A program made the translations under genes and the position numbers. Positions 20,575-31,757 of a stretch of 64,000 nt of DNA are shown piece by piece. Within the stretch, counting starts at the first letter, position 1; each line of letters starts with the position of its first letter. The notes under the pieces are model-generated. The model searched no databases and had not been told where the DNA came from. It saw nothing but the letters and a program-made list of their open reading frames with translations. The stretch is from Rhynchopus euleeides (lineage: Eukaryota; Euglenozoa; Diplonemea; Diplonemida; Diplonemidae): positions 310,001 through 374,000 of the forward strand of contig OY723253.1 in the NCBI GenBank assembly GCA_963210315.1, read 5' to 3'.

Positions 20575-22482
20575 CTACATACCCCACGCGTTGTCGTGCG
20601 ACAGAACCTTCGTCGCGACCGCATTCTTCTGCTCCTCGGTCGGCTCAGGCCCAGTCAGCATGTTGGTGCTGACCACCACCTCGTGCATGACACGCTGCCC
20701 AGGCTGTGCCAGGGGGAAGGGTCCCGTGAACTTGTTGAAGTGCGCCTTGAAGATCACCAGGTTTGTCGAGCCGAAGTCAGGCAGGCTCCCGCTGAACTCA
20801 TTGTGCTGCAGCTCCAGCACTGTGGCGCGCGGGACAGCCGCAGCGTTGAAAGGCCCGGACAGCTTGTTGCTGTGGAAGCGCCCCACCATCAGGTTCGGGT
20901 AAGCGGGGATCCCACCCACCAGCTGGTTGTGGTTCAACACCAGGCGCACCACCGTCGGGCTGGGGGGAAGCGGGCCGTCCAGCTGGTTCCCATAGGCAAT
21001 GAGGGTGTGCAGGGAGGCGGGGAAGGTCGGGAGCGGCCCGGTCAGCTGGTTCAGCTGCAGGTCGACCTGCCACACATTCGGGGGGAACACCACGGGCCCC
21101 GTCAGGCCTGCGTTGATCGCACGCAGGGTGTGCAGTGCCGGCAGCGCGAGCACCTCTGCCGGGATGGGGCCCTGGATGTTGGTGTTGGAGAAGTCGACCT
21201 CACGCAGCACCGCGGGGAGCGACACGAAACCCGTCACGCCGGTGCCCGCAACGTAGAGGCGCAGCAGGTGGCGCAGCCCCTGGATGTTCGGCACAGCCGC
21301 GTTGAGGGTCTGCTCGCCGTGGAGCACCAGCGTCTCCACCCTGCCGGCGACGCACTGCACGCCCTGCCACGCGCAGTAGTCCGTCCCCACCCATGTGGAG
21401 AGAATCGGGCTGGCGCTGGGGTCGTACAGAGCTGCCTTGAAGGCCTGCAGCGCCAGGAGCTGCTCATCAGCAGGCAGGTTCCACAGAATGACCTCGCCAG
21501 TGAGGCCACCGCTTGCCAGAATCAGGCCGCCGCCCCCGACAGCGACGGGGGAGAAGTGCACAGACTTCACAAGCTGGGAGTTGGGGTGCACGACCTGGCT
21601 CACGGTCTTCCCTGTCGCGGCGCTGATGATGTCCACCACGTTCCCCCCAAGCGGGTTTGCGATTGTGGTTGCGAAGTACTCATCCCCGGGCGACACGCTG
21701 AAGTCGCTGGTGAACGTCGCGGCAGCGCCACGCTTGAAGTCATGCACAATCTCCCCCGAGGCGATGTCGGCAACCATGATGTCACCCGAGACAACCATCG
21801 CCACCCTCTGCCCTGAGGAGAGGAAGCGCGACAGCTGGACGCGGCGGGGCAGCACCACACCCGGGACACCACCCTGCTGGGTCCAGTCGCTGGTGCGCCA
21901 GAAGTGCACCCCTGTGTCGATGTGACCGAACAGTAGAGCACCGTCGGGGGAGAAGCTGAAGCCAGATGCCACTGTGCCGCGTGCGGAAATCTGCGCCGCC
22001 TGCACCTGAGTACCTGCAGCGTCAAACTGCCACACGGCGAGGGACGTGGGGCTGCCGACCAGCACAGACACACCATCCGGGGACATCGTAAGCTCTGTGA
22101 TGCCAGCGCCGAAGTTCGACGTGGCGATGGTTGCCCATGTCGTGCTGTCCAGGAGGGTCAGCTCGCCGAGCCCGTTGGTGATGGCCAGCCTGCCCTCCGC
22201 CCACGCCACGTGCATCGGGAAGAAGGTTAAGGCGGTGTGGATGGTGAACCCGGTAGACACCTCCCAGACCACCACCTTGTTCAGCGTGATCAGGGCGCTT
22301 GCGACGAACCGCCCATCAGGCGACACGCGTGCGGTGCCGAGGGTGCTGCCTGACTGGAACACCTGCACCTGCCTGCACTTCGCATCCACGACGTTGCTGC
22401 TGGCGCAGGTGTTAGCTACCGGGGTCGCAGCCTGCACCCCGCCCACAAGGGCACCAGCCAGGCACATCAGAACGAGCTTCAT
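20575..22482 (-). CDS. Secreted beta-propeller plus plant-type leucine-rich-repeat protein
   Basis: About 635 residues. The signal peptide is MKLVLMCLAGALVGGVQA, and I chose this Met because of it. Residues about 30-335 form a WD40-like propeller with repeated V(S)PDG turns followed by strands (RVSPDGRFVASA, TMSPDGVSVLVG, SFSPDGALLFG). At about 336-375 comes a plant-type LRR N-cap (LLALQAFKAAL, then STWVGTDYCAWQGVQC). At least eight LRRs of the LxGPxP plant/bacterial type follow (NQLTGPLP, NKLSGPF, NEFSGSLP). No membrane span or kinase follows, so the product is probably secreted or cell-wall associated. The stop overlaps a GTATGT, which in this genome is a splice-donor motif; use of an acceptor near 20467 would replace only the last two residues. 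Ligand unknown; the architecture call is firm. Confidence 0.85.
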   Translation of the reverse strand: MKLVLMCLAGALVGGVQAATPVANTCASSNVVDAKCRQVQVFQSGSTLGTARVSPDGRFVASALITLNKVVVWEVSTGFTIHTALTFFPMHVAWAEGRLAITNGLGELTLLDSTTWATIATSNFGAGITELTMSPDGVSVLVGSPTSLAVWQFDAAGTQVQAAQISARGTVASGFSFSPDGALLFGHIDTGVHFWRTSDWTQQGGVPGVVLPRRVQLSRFLSSGQRVAMVVSGDIMVADIASGEIVHDFKRGAAATFTSDFSVSPGDEYFATTIANPLGGNVVDIISAATGKTVSQVVHPNSQLVKSVHFSPVAVGGGGLILASGGLTGEVILWNLPADEQLLALQAFKAALYDPSASPILSTWVGTDYCAWQGVQCVAGRVETLVLHGEQTLNAAVPNIQGLRHLLRLYVAGTGVTGFVSLPAVLREVDFSNTNIQGPIPAEVLALPALHTLRAINAGLTGPVVFPPNVWQVDLQLNQLTGPLPTFPASLHTLIAYGNQLDGPLPPSPTVVRLVLNHNQLVGGIPAYPNLMVGRFHSNKLSGPFNAAAVPRATVLELQHNEFSGSLPDFGSTNLVIFKAHFNKFTGPFPLAQPGQRVMHEVVVSTNMLTGPEPTEEQKNAVATKVLSHDNAWGM

Positions 22483-22674
22483 TTCACCTTCTGCCTGTGT
22501 GAGTTCTGCAGGTTGTGAGATAGGCGTTGGGCTGTGGTGTGGTTTTGGCACGTCGAAACTCTCAGAGCTGTCCTGCTGCATTGTATTTTGTTTGAGCGGC
22601 ACAATTGTGCGGAAAACTGTGTGCATAGGCTGGCGAGAGCAAACGCAGGGAGGAGAGGAGGTGGGGGGGGGGGG

Positions 22675-23826
22675 TAGGGGGGGTCAAATGCCACCCTTTT
22701 ACGTGGACAAACACGATTTTTCAAAAAACCGGCGCAGAGGCCCCAAAGCCCCCGTAAACCCTCCAAACCCCCCCAGATCGGTCCGGAAACCCATCGAACC
22801 CCACTTTTCCACCATTCCGGGCACCTCAGGTGCCCGAATTGGGGTACCTAAATTTTGTGCCACCGTTTGGTACCGGACAGTGCCACTGTGTGGGAGGTTG
22901 GAAAAGAAAATGCCCCAACACACCACATCTGAGGGTTGCAATGCATGTTGCTTGCCAACCACGTCATCCGGTGGGTGTCAGGCGCTATGTAGGTGGCATT
23001 AGCCAGGTCTTCGATGAGTTCTGGCTTGTATATGTACCTCCCTGCCACCATGCACCGGGAGGCTGCCTGTAGGTACGGAACAAGTCCAGATGGTCGTGTG
23101 ATTCCTGTGCAGCAGTGCTCCACAACCGGGATGTGTTGACAACGACTGTTGCAACACGAGCTGTACATTCCGGGAACACACGAAGTGCGCTGTCGTGGTA
23201 CCCATTGTGCCAGAATTGGTACTTGCTGCGGTCTACTTTGCCTGGCCCAAGAGCACTGGTACTGAACAGTGCAATATGCGTGGCGAGGTGAATGCAACGG
23301 AAGCGCGCAAAGTCAATACAGCTCTCGGATGGCGGGTGGTGGTGTCACTAGTGTGTGACGTTCACTCGAGGATACAACGCATCACAATGAATCAGCAACC
23401 GTGGACCGAGTACAATACGCTCTCTGTGGCTGGTGTGGGGGACAAAGGCAGTGCCTGTGCCGCAGGCAGGGAGGTACATATACAAGCCAGAACACATCGA
23501 AGACCTGGCTGATGCCACCTACATAGCGCCTGACACCCACCGGATGACGTGGTTGGCAAGCAACATGCATTGCAACCCTCAGATGTGGTGTGTTGGGGCA
23601 TTTTCTTTTCTAACCTCCCACACAGTGGCACTGTACGGTACCAAACGGTGGCACAAAATTTAGGTACCCCAATTCGGGCACCTGAGGTGCCCGGAATGGT
23701 GGAAAAGTGGGGTTCGATGGGTTTCCGGACCGATCTGGGGGGGTTTGGAGGGTTTACGGGGGCTTTGGGGCCTCTGCGCCGGTTTTTTGAAAAATCGTGT
23801 TTGTCACCCCCATTTGACCCCCCCTA
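22675..23826. mobile_element. Foldback DNA element A, copy 1
   Basis: Bounded by TAGGGGGGGTCAAATG and its inverse, with inverted terminal repeats of about 370 bp (22675-23050 against 23455-23826) that are nearly identical. The core is about 400 bp. The second copy at 42065-43217 is inverted and nearly identical. Each arm contains an outward-reading frame (YIYKPEHIEDLA... then KRWHKI and stop), and the core has a second frame (VPIVPEL...). These look protein-derived but match no transposase I know. TA at both edges suggests a TA-targeting family. Non-autonomous as seen. Confidence 0.8.
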
Positions 23827-24463
23827 GGGGGGGGGGGGGGGGACGGGAGTGGCGGTGGCAACACCCAGTGTTTATCAGACAGCCTCTCGCAGGGGCAGCA
23901 GCACCAGCAGAACAGGCCGGACCCGCAGAACAGGCAGGGCGGCGGGATAGGATTCTTCTCTCCCCGAAACCACCCCCCCCCTCTCCCCCCCAGAGGACCC
24001 TCCCCAACCGATCCCCTTCGACTGCTGCGCTGTGCTTAGGCATTCGGGGCCCCCGTTTTGTGCGCCGTCTGCAGAAGACATCGGCGCAAAACGAGGGAAA
24101 TTCCGTGAAAAATGCAAGCCGTTCGGCAGCAGGCCTGTCGCTAACTTTTCGATTTTGGAGATTTGGTGGGTTGACGCTCCTGTTTTGGGGGGGGATCAGG
24201 GGGGAAAACACTAGGGGTCAATTTTTCTCGCGCGCGCTTCGCGCGCGCTCGTGTTGCCAAATTTTGAATTTTCCCATCGGTGGACCACTAGGTGGGCACG
24301 GTGTGAGGCGCTGGGTTCCTTCCGTGGTTCCTCTCCCGCTCGCGCCGTCGGGTGCCGGAGGAAACCAAAAAATGGCTTTCGGGACCATGATTTCGACGCT
24401 GCCCCCTGATATGTCACGGCCGTCAAAGCGCAAGGACTTAGTTACTAGACGGGCACGCGAGAT

Positions 24464-24523
24464 GGGGGGTCTGGGGGGCAGAGCCCCCCATCCGCCGGAG
24501 GCCACGGTAGTGAGCATCTGTTC
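24464..24523 (+). repeat. D repeat, copy 2
   Basis: Same unit as 19325-19379 with two base changes. It lies about 235 bp after a CG-only hairpin, as does the copy at 52214. Confidence 0.65.
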
Positions 24524-24638
24524 ATTGTGGGCGTACAGATTCTGTGTGAGTTGGCTGCGTCCTCCTAAGGCTACTGGAGTGGGTGGATTCCCTGACCTGA
24601 TGGGAATCGAATGACTTGAGTACGAGACATACGCCACA

Positions 24639-24698
24639 GGGGGGTCTGGGGGGCGGAGCCCCCCAGCCGCCGGAGGCCACGGTAGTGAGCATCTGTTC
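24639..24698 (+). repeat. D repeat, copy 3
   Basis: Nearly identical to the copies at 24464 and 52214. The 115 bp between copies 2 and 3 contains a TTCGATTCC-like block on the minus strand, reminiscent of a tRNA-derived B box. Confidence 0.65.
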
Positions 24699-24719
24699 CT
24701 GCAAAACCATACTCTCTTC

Positions 24720-24900
24720 GACGTCGACCCAGTGAAAGTGGGTTGACGCTTGGTCGACGCTTGGTGAGCGTCGACCCAGTGTAATAAATGGGTTGACGCT
24801 TGGTCCAGGCTTGAATGGCAACCCAGTTCCACTAGGTCGACGCTTTTTTATGGGGGGGGAAACCCAAAATCACTGGGTCGACGGTCGACGCTTAGCGACA
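24720..24900. repeat. Degenerate tandem array of GTCGAC-type units
   Basis: At least five imperfect units of GGGTTGACGCTTGG or its partner GTCGACCCAGTG in both orientations, giving alternating inverted repeats. It looks like a decayed satellite or a foldback end. Confidence 0.55.
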
Positions 24901-27448
24901 TGCCTGGTTCGGCAGAGTCATGGAGGGGGGGGGGGGGGGGGCGTGGGTGTGGTGCTCAGGTCGAAACACAACAAAGAATCACGCTCCGCCCGCGAGAATG
25001 TTTGAAAAGGGGTGGGGGGGAGGAGGAGGAGGAGGACGAGGGGGGTGGTGCCTCTGTGGAACCATACCCCACCTCGCAAAATACCTCACCACCACCCACC
25101 CACCCCACCGATGCACGGCACACCTCTTGAGGTTTGTTTTGAGTGCAGGAATGCCACCGATGAGTCCTCGGTGGAATCTGCACTGTCTCTACGCACAGGG
25201 CCAACCCAAGCGAGCGCATATAAGCCCCCTTGGCTGACGATGATACCAGGCGGAAAGCGCTCGCGAGGTATGTGACACACAACACACAAGACAATAACTA
25301 CTCTGAAAATCTCAGGAATGAACTGTTTTTATCGCCACACCGTAGAGAAAAAAAGGGTGGAGGAAAAACCACACGGAAAAAACTGGGCGCAACAACAACA
25401 AAAAAAAAAGCAAAACAAAATGACCAAATCTGAGAGATATATAGACGCAGCGGGTGACGGGGGGGTGGGGGGATATCTGTGTGCGTTCGGCGGCGGGGGC
25501 GGAGGCACAGAGAGAGAGCAGGGGTTTTATTATTTAGATGGGGGCCGAACGCGCGGGTCGATCATAAAGGATCCCCTCCACACACACACACGGCGGGAGG
25601 CCGCTGGGGGTGGGGGTGGGGGGGAGACGAGGAATTGGCGCAGATGCGCAGCACAACGCCAAAGCACAACTCGATGCTGGTTTTTTTTTCGGTATCGGGG
25701 TGGATGGGGTAGCGTAATAGAGCAAGGCAAGGTGACACACAACACACACACAAGGACGCCTTGCGCTCTTTGTCAAACTGTGCTGCTGTGTCTGGAGAGG
25801 TGGGTCGCTTTTTCTGCACTTCTGAAGAGCGAAGAAGCCTCCCCCCCCGCACGGGCCGCACCCTCGCCTCCCACAGGGCTGTCTTGCCTGACTGACCTCT
25901 TCGGGGCTATGTGACAAAAATATCATTCCTCCGGGAAGTGGAAATCCACCCCCACCTCGCCCTTTTTTTGATACATGTCGACGACCAGTGGGAGACGGGC
26001 CAGCCAAGGCAGTGCCGTCGACAGTGTTTGTGATCCCCCCCGCCCCCATAAAGGCGAATACCTTCGGGGAGGGGGGGAGGGGGGGATGTCTTGTTCCGTG
26101 GAGGGGGAAAATTGCCCCCCCTTCCCCTTCCCTCCCCCCCCGCTGATCCAACAACGGCAACAACTGCAGAATGGCAGAGGCGAACCGCAGCTGTGTTCCT
26201 CGGGAGGCCTAGAGCACACAAGATAAGAAGAGCGTGGCAGCCAGGCGGTGGGGCGGGGTGAGGTGCGGCGGGGGGCCTGGGACCCGCCCCCCCCTTCTCA
26301 CTTTGGGCGTGCCCTCGCAACACAGGGGGGGCGGCACAGGTTTGGCACAGATCGAATCCTTGCACCCTTTTGAATCACAGAAGAGAAGGGGAAGGTGTTT
26401 CTTTCGTTTATTCCCTTCGGGGTGAGGGAGCAATGGCGTGCTTCATGTTCTTTGCGTGGTTCTTCGATCGAGACGATATTACACCGGGGATGCGTGAGTG
26501 TGCCCTCTCCACTGTCAATGGCTGTGGGGATCACGTCAGGATAAGAGTCATCGGTGCACTCCACACTATTCTCACAAATAAGATTGAGGAGTGTGTGTGT
26601 GTCGGAGGATCTGCGGAATTCGGTTGTCTTCTTGATAACGTTTTCCGCGCAGTGGTATAGCCCTAAGCACGTTGAGTGCAAGGCATGCCAAGCGGATTGT
26701 GCTCCAACAGGGTATGGATGGGTTTCACGCACACGATATTCACCACTCAGACAGACGGTGTGGGGAGCAGTTCCACAAAAACTGTGCGTGTGGCGCAAAT
26801 CTGAAGGAAGAAGAAGATCCGATCCTGAAAACACTCCCACATGCAAAAAAAAAGGGGGGGGGGGTTTTTTTGCAGTGGCGCTACTGCGTCGTGTGGACAA
26901 CTCTCAAAGACGAGCAGACCCCCGCCGTGGTGCGCTGTGCTCCGATGGCTCAAAAGAAATGAAATCCAAATGACGTGATTGGTGTCGAAAACCCACACTC
27001 GCAACCTCCTCGCCTGATGAAGAGAAGCGGTTATTCAGAGAGCCCGGTTCCCAGAACCGAATCACCCAGTTCAGTGGGTGGGTGGGTGGGGGAGTTAAAA
27101 TGATCGCAGTATGTACTGGCTGCACCTAACACTGCCCGTTGTTATTATTTGCATCATGTTCCCCCATGCAGAAACCTCTATTCGCGTACTTTGGCCGCCC
27201 CACCGAACACTCAACACCACCTAGGCAGGCACAACACCCTTCCAACTGAAGCGAACTGGTTCGCTTTGAGGAGGGTGTGTGTCGCTGGATGCTGACCCCC
27301 ACCAGCAGACTTAACTCTGGTCTCGACAGGACATCTTAGTGTCTGCAGCATCACATGCAGTAGCTTGCTTCTCCTTCGACAACCAAGGGTTCAGGGCTAG
27401 TCGGTCGAAGGAGAGACGAGCGCAGAATGCCCGTGCTAAAAAAAAGTA

Positions 27449-28737
27449 CCTACCACCCCCCGTGTATATGTCACCCCCCCCAGGTGCAAAAATCGGGAGG
27501 GGGGTGACATAAACACACCTTTTTAGGGTGGTTGCCTTTGAGGCCCTATACGCACACGCGCACACACCTCAGCCCTCTCACAGGCCAATCTGGAGTGCCA
27601 AGAGACGCTCGGGGGGCGTCTCTTGGCACTCCAGGTTGGCCTGTCGGGAGGACAGGCAGAACTGGATGTCATCCCCGGTGGAAGGGGAGGAGGAGACAGG
27701 GCATGGTGTCCCGTTATTGCGAGACAAACACTTCAAGCTCACATGCGTGTCCGTCCGGACAACCTACATGAATGGCACGGACAGCGCATCACCGAGAGTA
27801 ACCGAGGAGGAGCACCGCGTACTCTCACTTTGGATGGGTCGTCGTTGGGCAATATGTTGAAATGCTTGCGCTGCAGGAGAAGTGCTGGGTCACCCATCTG
27901 ACACGTGAAGCAACCTGCAACACAGCGTTGGCGAGCAGGTGGCACCGAAGTTGAAGAGACCCCGCATTGCCCGTGTTGAAGAGCCTGCGTTGGGTCTTTC
28001 TGGAGCGCAAGACACGTACTGTCTGTCCTTCTCGTTCCCGTTTCCTCCGGAAGCAGGTGATACGTGCGGTTCCAAAGCGCACCCGCTGCATCCCCTCTCC
28101 CTCCATCTTTCGTTCGGCGGCTATTCCGCGCTCTCTTCAACGCGTCGTCGCGAAGATTGCGTCTCAGTATCAGCAGGCAATCCCCGGCTTCCAGTGTGTG
28201 TGTGTGTGTGTCACCCCTCCTTTCCAGCGCAACGAGGAGGAGAGCGAGACCGTGTGGTATCACGTAGAGCAGGAGTAGGAGAGCGGGATCGGTTCTCACT
28301 GAGTGGACTCGAGGGGACACTGCTGCGATGCCAGCACGCTAACCCAAGCTGCAATACGAACACCAGGGATATCCCATCCGTCCCATGGGAGGACAGGATG
28401 TCCCCTGGGAGAACCTACGTGACCCAATCGGGTCTCCCATGGACAAGGTCGGTACCGTACGTTCTCCCAGGGGGGAACACGTGCCCTCCCCTGTGGGATA
28501 GTGACCATCACCCGTGTGGGATACCCCATTGGGATATCCCACATGGGAGGTCCCAGTCCTGGCCACCGTGATGAGGCCATTTACTCCCCAAAATCTTGAC
28601 CAACACGTCGTCTCAGCCTGTAAGAGTGCCCACCCCACCCCCCAAAAGGTGTGTTTATGTCACCCCCCCAGCAGCCCTGGGGGGGTGACATAAACACACC
28701 CCTTTTGGGGGGTGACATATACACGGGGGGTGGTAGG
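27449..28737 (+). mobile_element. TA-targeting element B, long copy 1
   Basis: Begins CCTACCACCCCCCGTG and ends with its inverse, flanked by TA on both sides (27447-48 and 28738-39). Each end carries a second palindrome (GGGGTGACATAAACACACC). The 1.1-kb interior is shared almost exactly, inverted, with 61993-63278. The interior has a 28-bp hairpin (27587-27646), a series of GGGATATCCCA/CCCATGGGA palindromes (28370-28570) and fragments of frames such as RSLQRVVAKIASQYQ. No transposase is recognised. The TIR and TA duplication fit a Tc1/mariner-like or similar TA-inserting non-autonomous family. Confidence 0.8.
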
Positions 28738-29091
28738 TATCAACAAAATGACTACTGGTGGGAAGCGATGGAAGGCTTTTGGAGAGAGACGAGAAGAGGG
28801 GGGGCACTAAAGATATCAGTAGCCCACACCCCCCCCCCCCCCACACACACACACACCCTGGGTGTGCGGCACTCCCCCGCCCCCACGCGCAATAAAAAAA
28901 ACAGAAGACCGAAGACAGAGTTCTTTCGTAAGTCCAAAACAGAACGTGTGTTGTCCCAGGATAGGTAGGGCTGGCGGTGTGGGTGAGGGGGGGTATGGCG
29001 GGTGTGGCACATGGGCACATCATCATCATGGGAATGTGCAGCCCTGCTCGTCCCCCCCCTCCGCAGTGCGGTGGTGGGGAAGGGTTCGGCC

Positions 29092-29979
29092 TTACATGGG
29101 CCCCAGCATTGTGGCCATGCGGCGGACAGACAGCTTCCGCGCGATCGGGCGCGGGATATTGCTGATTCCCTGCTGGGCAAGGGACGTCAGTGGGTACTCA
29201 GCGCCGCCAGGAGCCTGCTGGGCAGGCGCAACACCACCGTAGCGCTGCTGAGCTGCCATCGCCACATTCTGGTGTGTCGGAGGCATTCCTGTGGAGGCAA
29301 GGCGGCATGGGAGTGGGATGGCAGACAAAACAGCAGAGCAGTTTCTCATTTGTTGATTCAACTCTTCCAAGGCTTTTTTAAAAACCCACACAAAATAATC
29401 ATGCGGTAGTGGGGCATCCTCTCCACGAGGCTTTCAGCGGCATCACCGTTTCAACCCATTTTTCCTTTCGCCTGTTGCCACACCGCATGTCAGGATGGAA
29501 GCATCCATGTCGCGCCTCCACACACACGCAAAAAAAAACAGAGGAATCACAACAGCAGAACATACCCGAGAGGAGGCAGGTGATCTCATCCAGCTGGTCC
29601 CCACCGCTTGCGACGGAGGAGAAGGACGCGTTGTCAGGCCCGACACGCGCAGTCTCGCAGCTGCGGATATTGCTCGCTGTCGGAGGCATCCCTGCGGGGA
29701 AGAGGAGGTGGTGTGGGGGCAGGGAGGCAGGGGCAGGGCGTATCTCTCACATCTTGCGAAGGGCAAAACCAGCTTTGATGTTACCAAACATCACATACCA
29801 GTGAGCATGCAGTTCAGCTCGTCAACGCTCGCTGCGGCAGCACCTGCGTATTGGCTCGGTGCTGGGGAGGCGGCTGCGCTGCTGGAAGCGCCCCACTGCC
29901 GCTGGACCTCCTGCACGTTGTGCTCGACAGGGGCCATCCCCGTCAGCATGCACACCGCCTCCGCGGAGGACATCTGCAT
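29092..29979 (-). CDS. Three-exon protein with repeated CMLTGM motif; join of 29799-29979, 29566-29691 and 29092-29288
   Basis: The three exons join in frame to about 167 residues. Exon 1 starts MQMSSAEAVCMLTGM directly after a CGCCGCAG acceptor, so trans-splicing could place the leader two bases before the ATG. Both introns begin GTATGT and end in (C)CAG after pyrimidine tracts, and both are phase 1, splitting the Gly of the motif. The motif occurs as AEAVCMLTGM, DELNCMLTGM and DEITCLLSGM, each followed by a Pro/Ala/Gln-rich linker (GMPPTAS, GMPPTHQ). The C-terminus is basic (RPIARKLSVRRMATMLGPM). Intron symmetry suggests growth by exon duplication. I recognise no family; the short amphipathic motif could be a docking site. 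The exon structure is well supported, the start less so. Confidence 0.7.
29289..29565 (-). other. Predicted intron 2 of the CMLTGM-repeat gene
   Basis: Minus-strand GTATGTTC donor and CTCCACAG acceptor, phase 1, 277 nt, the longest intron I see in the window. Intron 1 is 29692-29798, also GTATGT...CCGCAG and phase 1. Confidence 0.65.
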
Positions 29980-30554
29980 GCCTGCGGCGCTGTCAGGCAG
30001 GTGGTGCTCCTAACAACGAAGGCCCTCTTGGGGGAAACCCTCAGGGGAAAGGGGTGGGGGAGGGCGAGGCAAAGCCTGCAGAGAATAAGGTCAGAGAGTG
30101 CCAAAGGCGCACGCTTGCCACAGGGCCTGTGTCGCGCCTGCAAAGCGGAGGGTGTGGTGGTGTGATGCGGTGAACTGGCTCCTGTACTGCGGCGTGCAGG
30201 CACAGCAGAGAGAGAGAAGCATCAGAGCGCTTAGATGAGGTCCGCAAATCTAAAAAGGTTGCCAAAGGGGGGGGAGGGGTGTGTGTGTGGGGGTGGCATC
30301 GGCAGTGGGGTTGCATCGGAGGCTGTTGTGCGCTCGGCGCGCCGAGGGGGCACGCTAACCCCAGTCAGGCTAGAGTCACGGCGTGCCAATCAGACAAAAC
30401 ACCCCCTCGCCCCCTCCACCACAACACGGCAGGGTCGCGAGAGGGACACCAGGCTGCCACAACAGGCGTGCGGGCAACCCGCCACCACCAAAGCCAAGAC
30501 CCCTCGAGAGGCAGCGAATTGCCGCCACCACCACCACCCCCCACCCACCACCCC
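29980..30554. other. Intergenic spacer
   Basis: I see no gene. It contains pyrimidine-rich acceptor-like sequence for the CMLTGM-repeat gene and the 3' flank of the NFKBIL1-like gene, with CACCACC-type simple sequence. Confidence 0.5.
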
Positions 30555-31757
30555 TCACGCCTCCTCCAGCAGGGCTGCCGCCATCTGCGAGATCTCCGTC
30601 GCACGCCCCATGGCTTCCGCCAGGGCCGCCTCGCTCTGCATGAGCGCGGAGAACTTCTGCGTGACCCTGTCGGGGTGCCACGCGAGGAATAGGCTCTTTG
30701 CGTAGTGCCGCATCACCGTTGGGGAGTGCCGGGCAGCAAGCGGGACCGGGAGCGCCCCGTCGGGCTGCAGCGCTGGCCACGGCAGGTCGCCGGGGCCCAG
30801 CCCCGTTGGGAGGGGGTCGGCAGCGAAGAACAGGCTGTACCTCTCCGCATTCTCCGCTGCCAGCACGTCCGAAGCGCTGCGCCACGCCGCGGTGCCGGGC
30901 CCCTCCCCACCCTCCCCTGCGGGCTGCGCCCCGCCGCCGCCACCACCGCCACCATCGCCGCCGTCATCGGTTTGGCGCTGCCGCTTCCTCCCAGCAGACC
31001 TGGCACGCCTGGCCTCCGCAGCCCGCTCCTCCTCCGCCAACTCCTCGCTGATGCGGGTGCGGAACAGCGCCTCATACTGCTGCGCTGTGTAATCGCCCTG
31101 CCGCGCGCCGTCGTGCCGCCCCTCCTCCCCGCCCTCACCGGATGAGGATGACGCCGCATCCACCTCGGTGAAGGACAGGCCGTCGCCCGCACTGCTGCGG
31201 AAGGTTCTCCGACGGCTGACCCGCGCGTGGTGCGCCTCCGCCTCGATAAGCAGCGTGAGGGCGACGACGAAGGAGCGCCTGCCGTGCGCCACGTCGAAGG
31301 GGGTGTCACCCGCAGCATTGGTGCAGAACAGCATCGCGGCAAAATCGGGCTCTGCGGCGAAGGCGGCAACAACGGTGTTCAGGGCGCGCATGCCCTTCGG
31401 CTGCCGTGCGACGAGATGCAGCAGCGTGTCACCCCCTGCGAAGACAAGCCTGAGATGCTCCGCTGTCAGACTGTTGGCGAGCCACCGCGTGTCGCCATTG
31501 CGCACCGCGTCGTCTATCAGCGCCCTGCGGCGCTCCGCGATGTCATCACGGCGGGCCTGCTCGCGCTGCCGGGATGCCTCCTCCCGCTGCTGCTGCCGCG
31601 CCTTCCTGCTGGCGCTGCGGCGACGCTTCCGCGCCCTCCTCCGTGCACCGGAGGAGGCAGACGTACTGCTGCTCACATCACTCCACGCCTTCACATCGTC
31701 GCCCCCCACATCCTTGTGCTGCGTGCTGCCTTGCCAGGTTGGCGTCGGCTCCCTCAT
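30555..31757 (-). CDS. NF-kappa-B-inhibitor-like protein 1 (NFKBIL1) homologue
   Basis: About 400 residues from MREPTPTWQGSTQ. A Ser-rich start leads to a basic/Gln coiled coil (about 45-90; RRRARKRRRSASRKARQQQR). Two ankyrin-like repeats follow (GDTLLHLVARQ at about 106 and AAGDTPFDVAHGRRS at about 149). Then come an acidic/Gly-rich linker with a poly-Gly run, and a C-terminal J-like region with LFLAWHPDRVTQKF at about 359. That order, including the degenerate J motif WHPD(R/K), is characteristic of NFKBIL1-type proteins, which act in the nucleus and have been linked to mRNA processing and immune regulation in animals. The first two features alone would allow a general ankyrin protein, so homology rests on the C-terminal helix. 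No intron is needed. The upstream in-frame extension is low complexity and I excluded it. Confidence 0.75.
   Translation of the reverse strand: MREPTPTWQGSTQHKDVGGDDVKAWSDVSSSTSASSGARRRARKRRRSASRKARQQQREEASRQREQARRDDIAERRRALIDDAVRNGDTRWLANSLTAEHLRLVFAGGDTLLHLVARQPKGMRALNTVVAAFAAEPDFAAMLFCTNAAGDTPFDVAHGRRSFVVALTLLIEAEAHHARVSRRRTFRSSAGDGLSFTEVDAASSSSGEGGEEGRHDGARQGDYTAQQYEALFRTRISEELAEEERAAEARRARSAGRKRQRQTDDGGDGGGGGGGGAQPAGEGGEGPGTAAWRSASDVLAAENAERYSLFFAADPLPTGLGPGDLPWPALQPDGALPVPLAARHSPTVMRHYAKSLFLAWHPDRVTQKFSALMQSEAALAEAMGRATEISQMAAALLEEA

Larger units (their letters stand above)
23827..27446. other. Gene-free stretch with repeats and microsatellites
   Basis: Contains a CGCGCGC(T)TCGCGCGCG hairpin at about 24229, D repeats 2 and 3, a degenerate GTCGACGCTTGG tandem array (24720-24900), G-rich tracts, and short open frames without family features. 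No gene is supported. Confidence 0.45.

Noticed and set aside
20575-21816. 433-codon plus-strand frame over the LRR gene
   Set aside because: Antisense shadow; the minus strand has a signal peptide and clear repeats.
27449-28737. Frames shared by both long element B copies as a possible transposase
   Set aside because: Several overlapping frames on both strands are open, none longer than 210 codons and none with a transposase motif; conservation reflects the recent copy, not selection.
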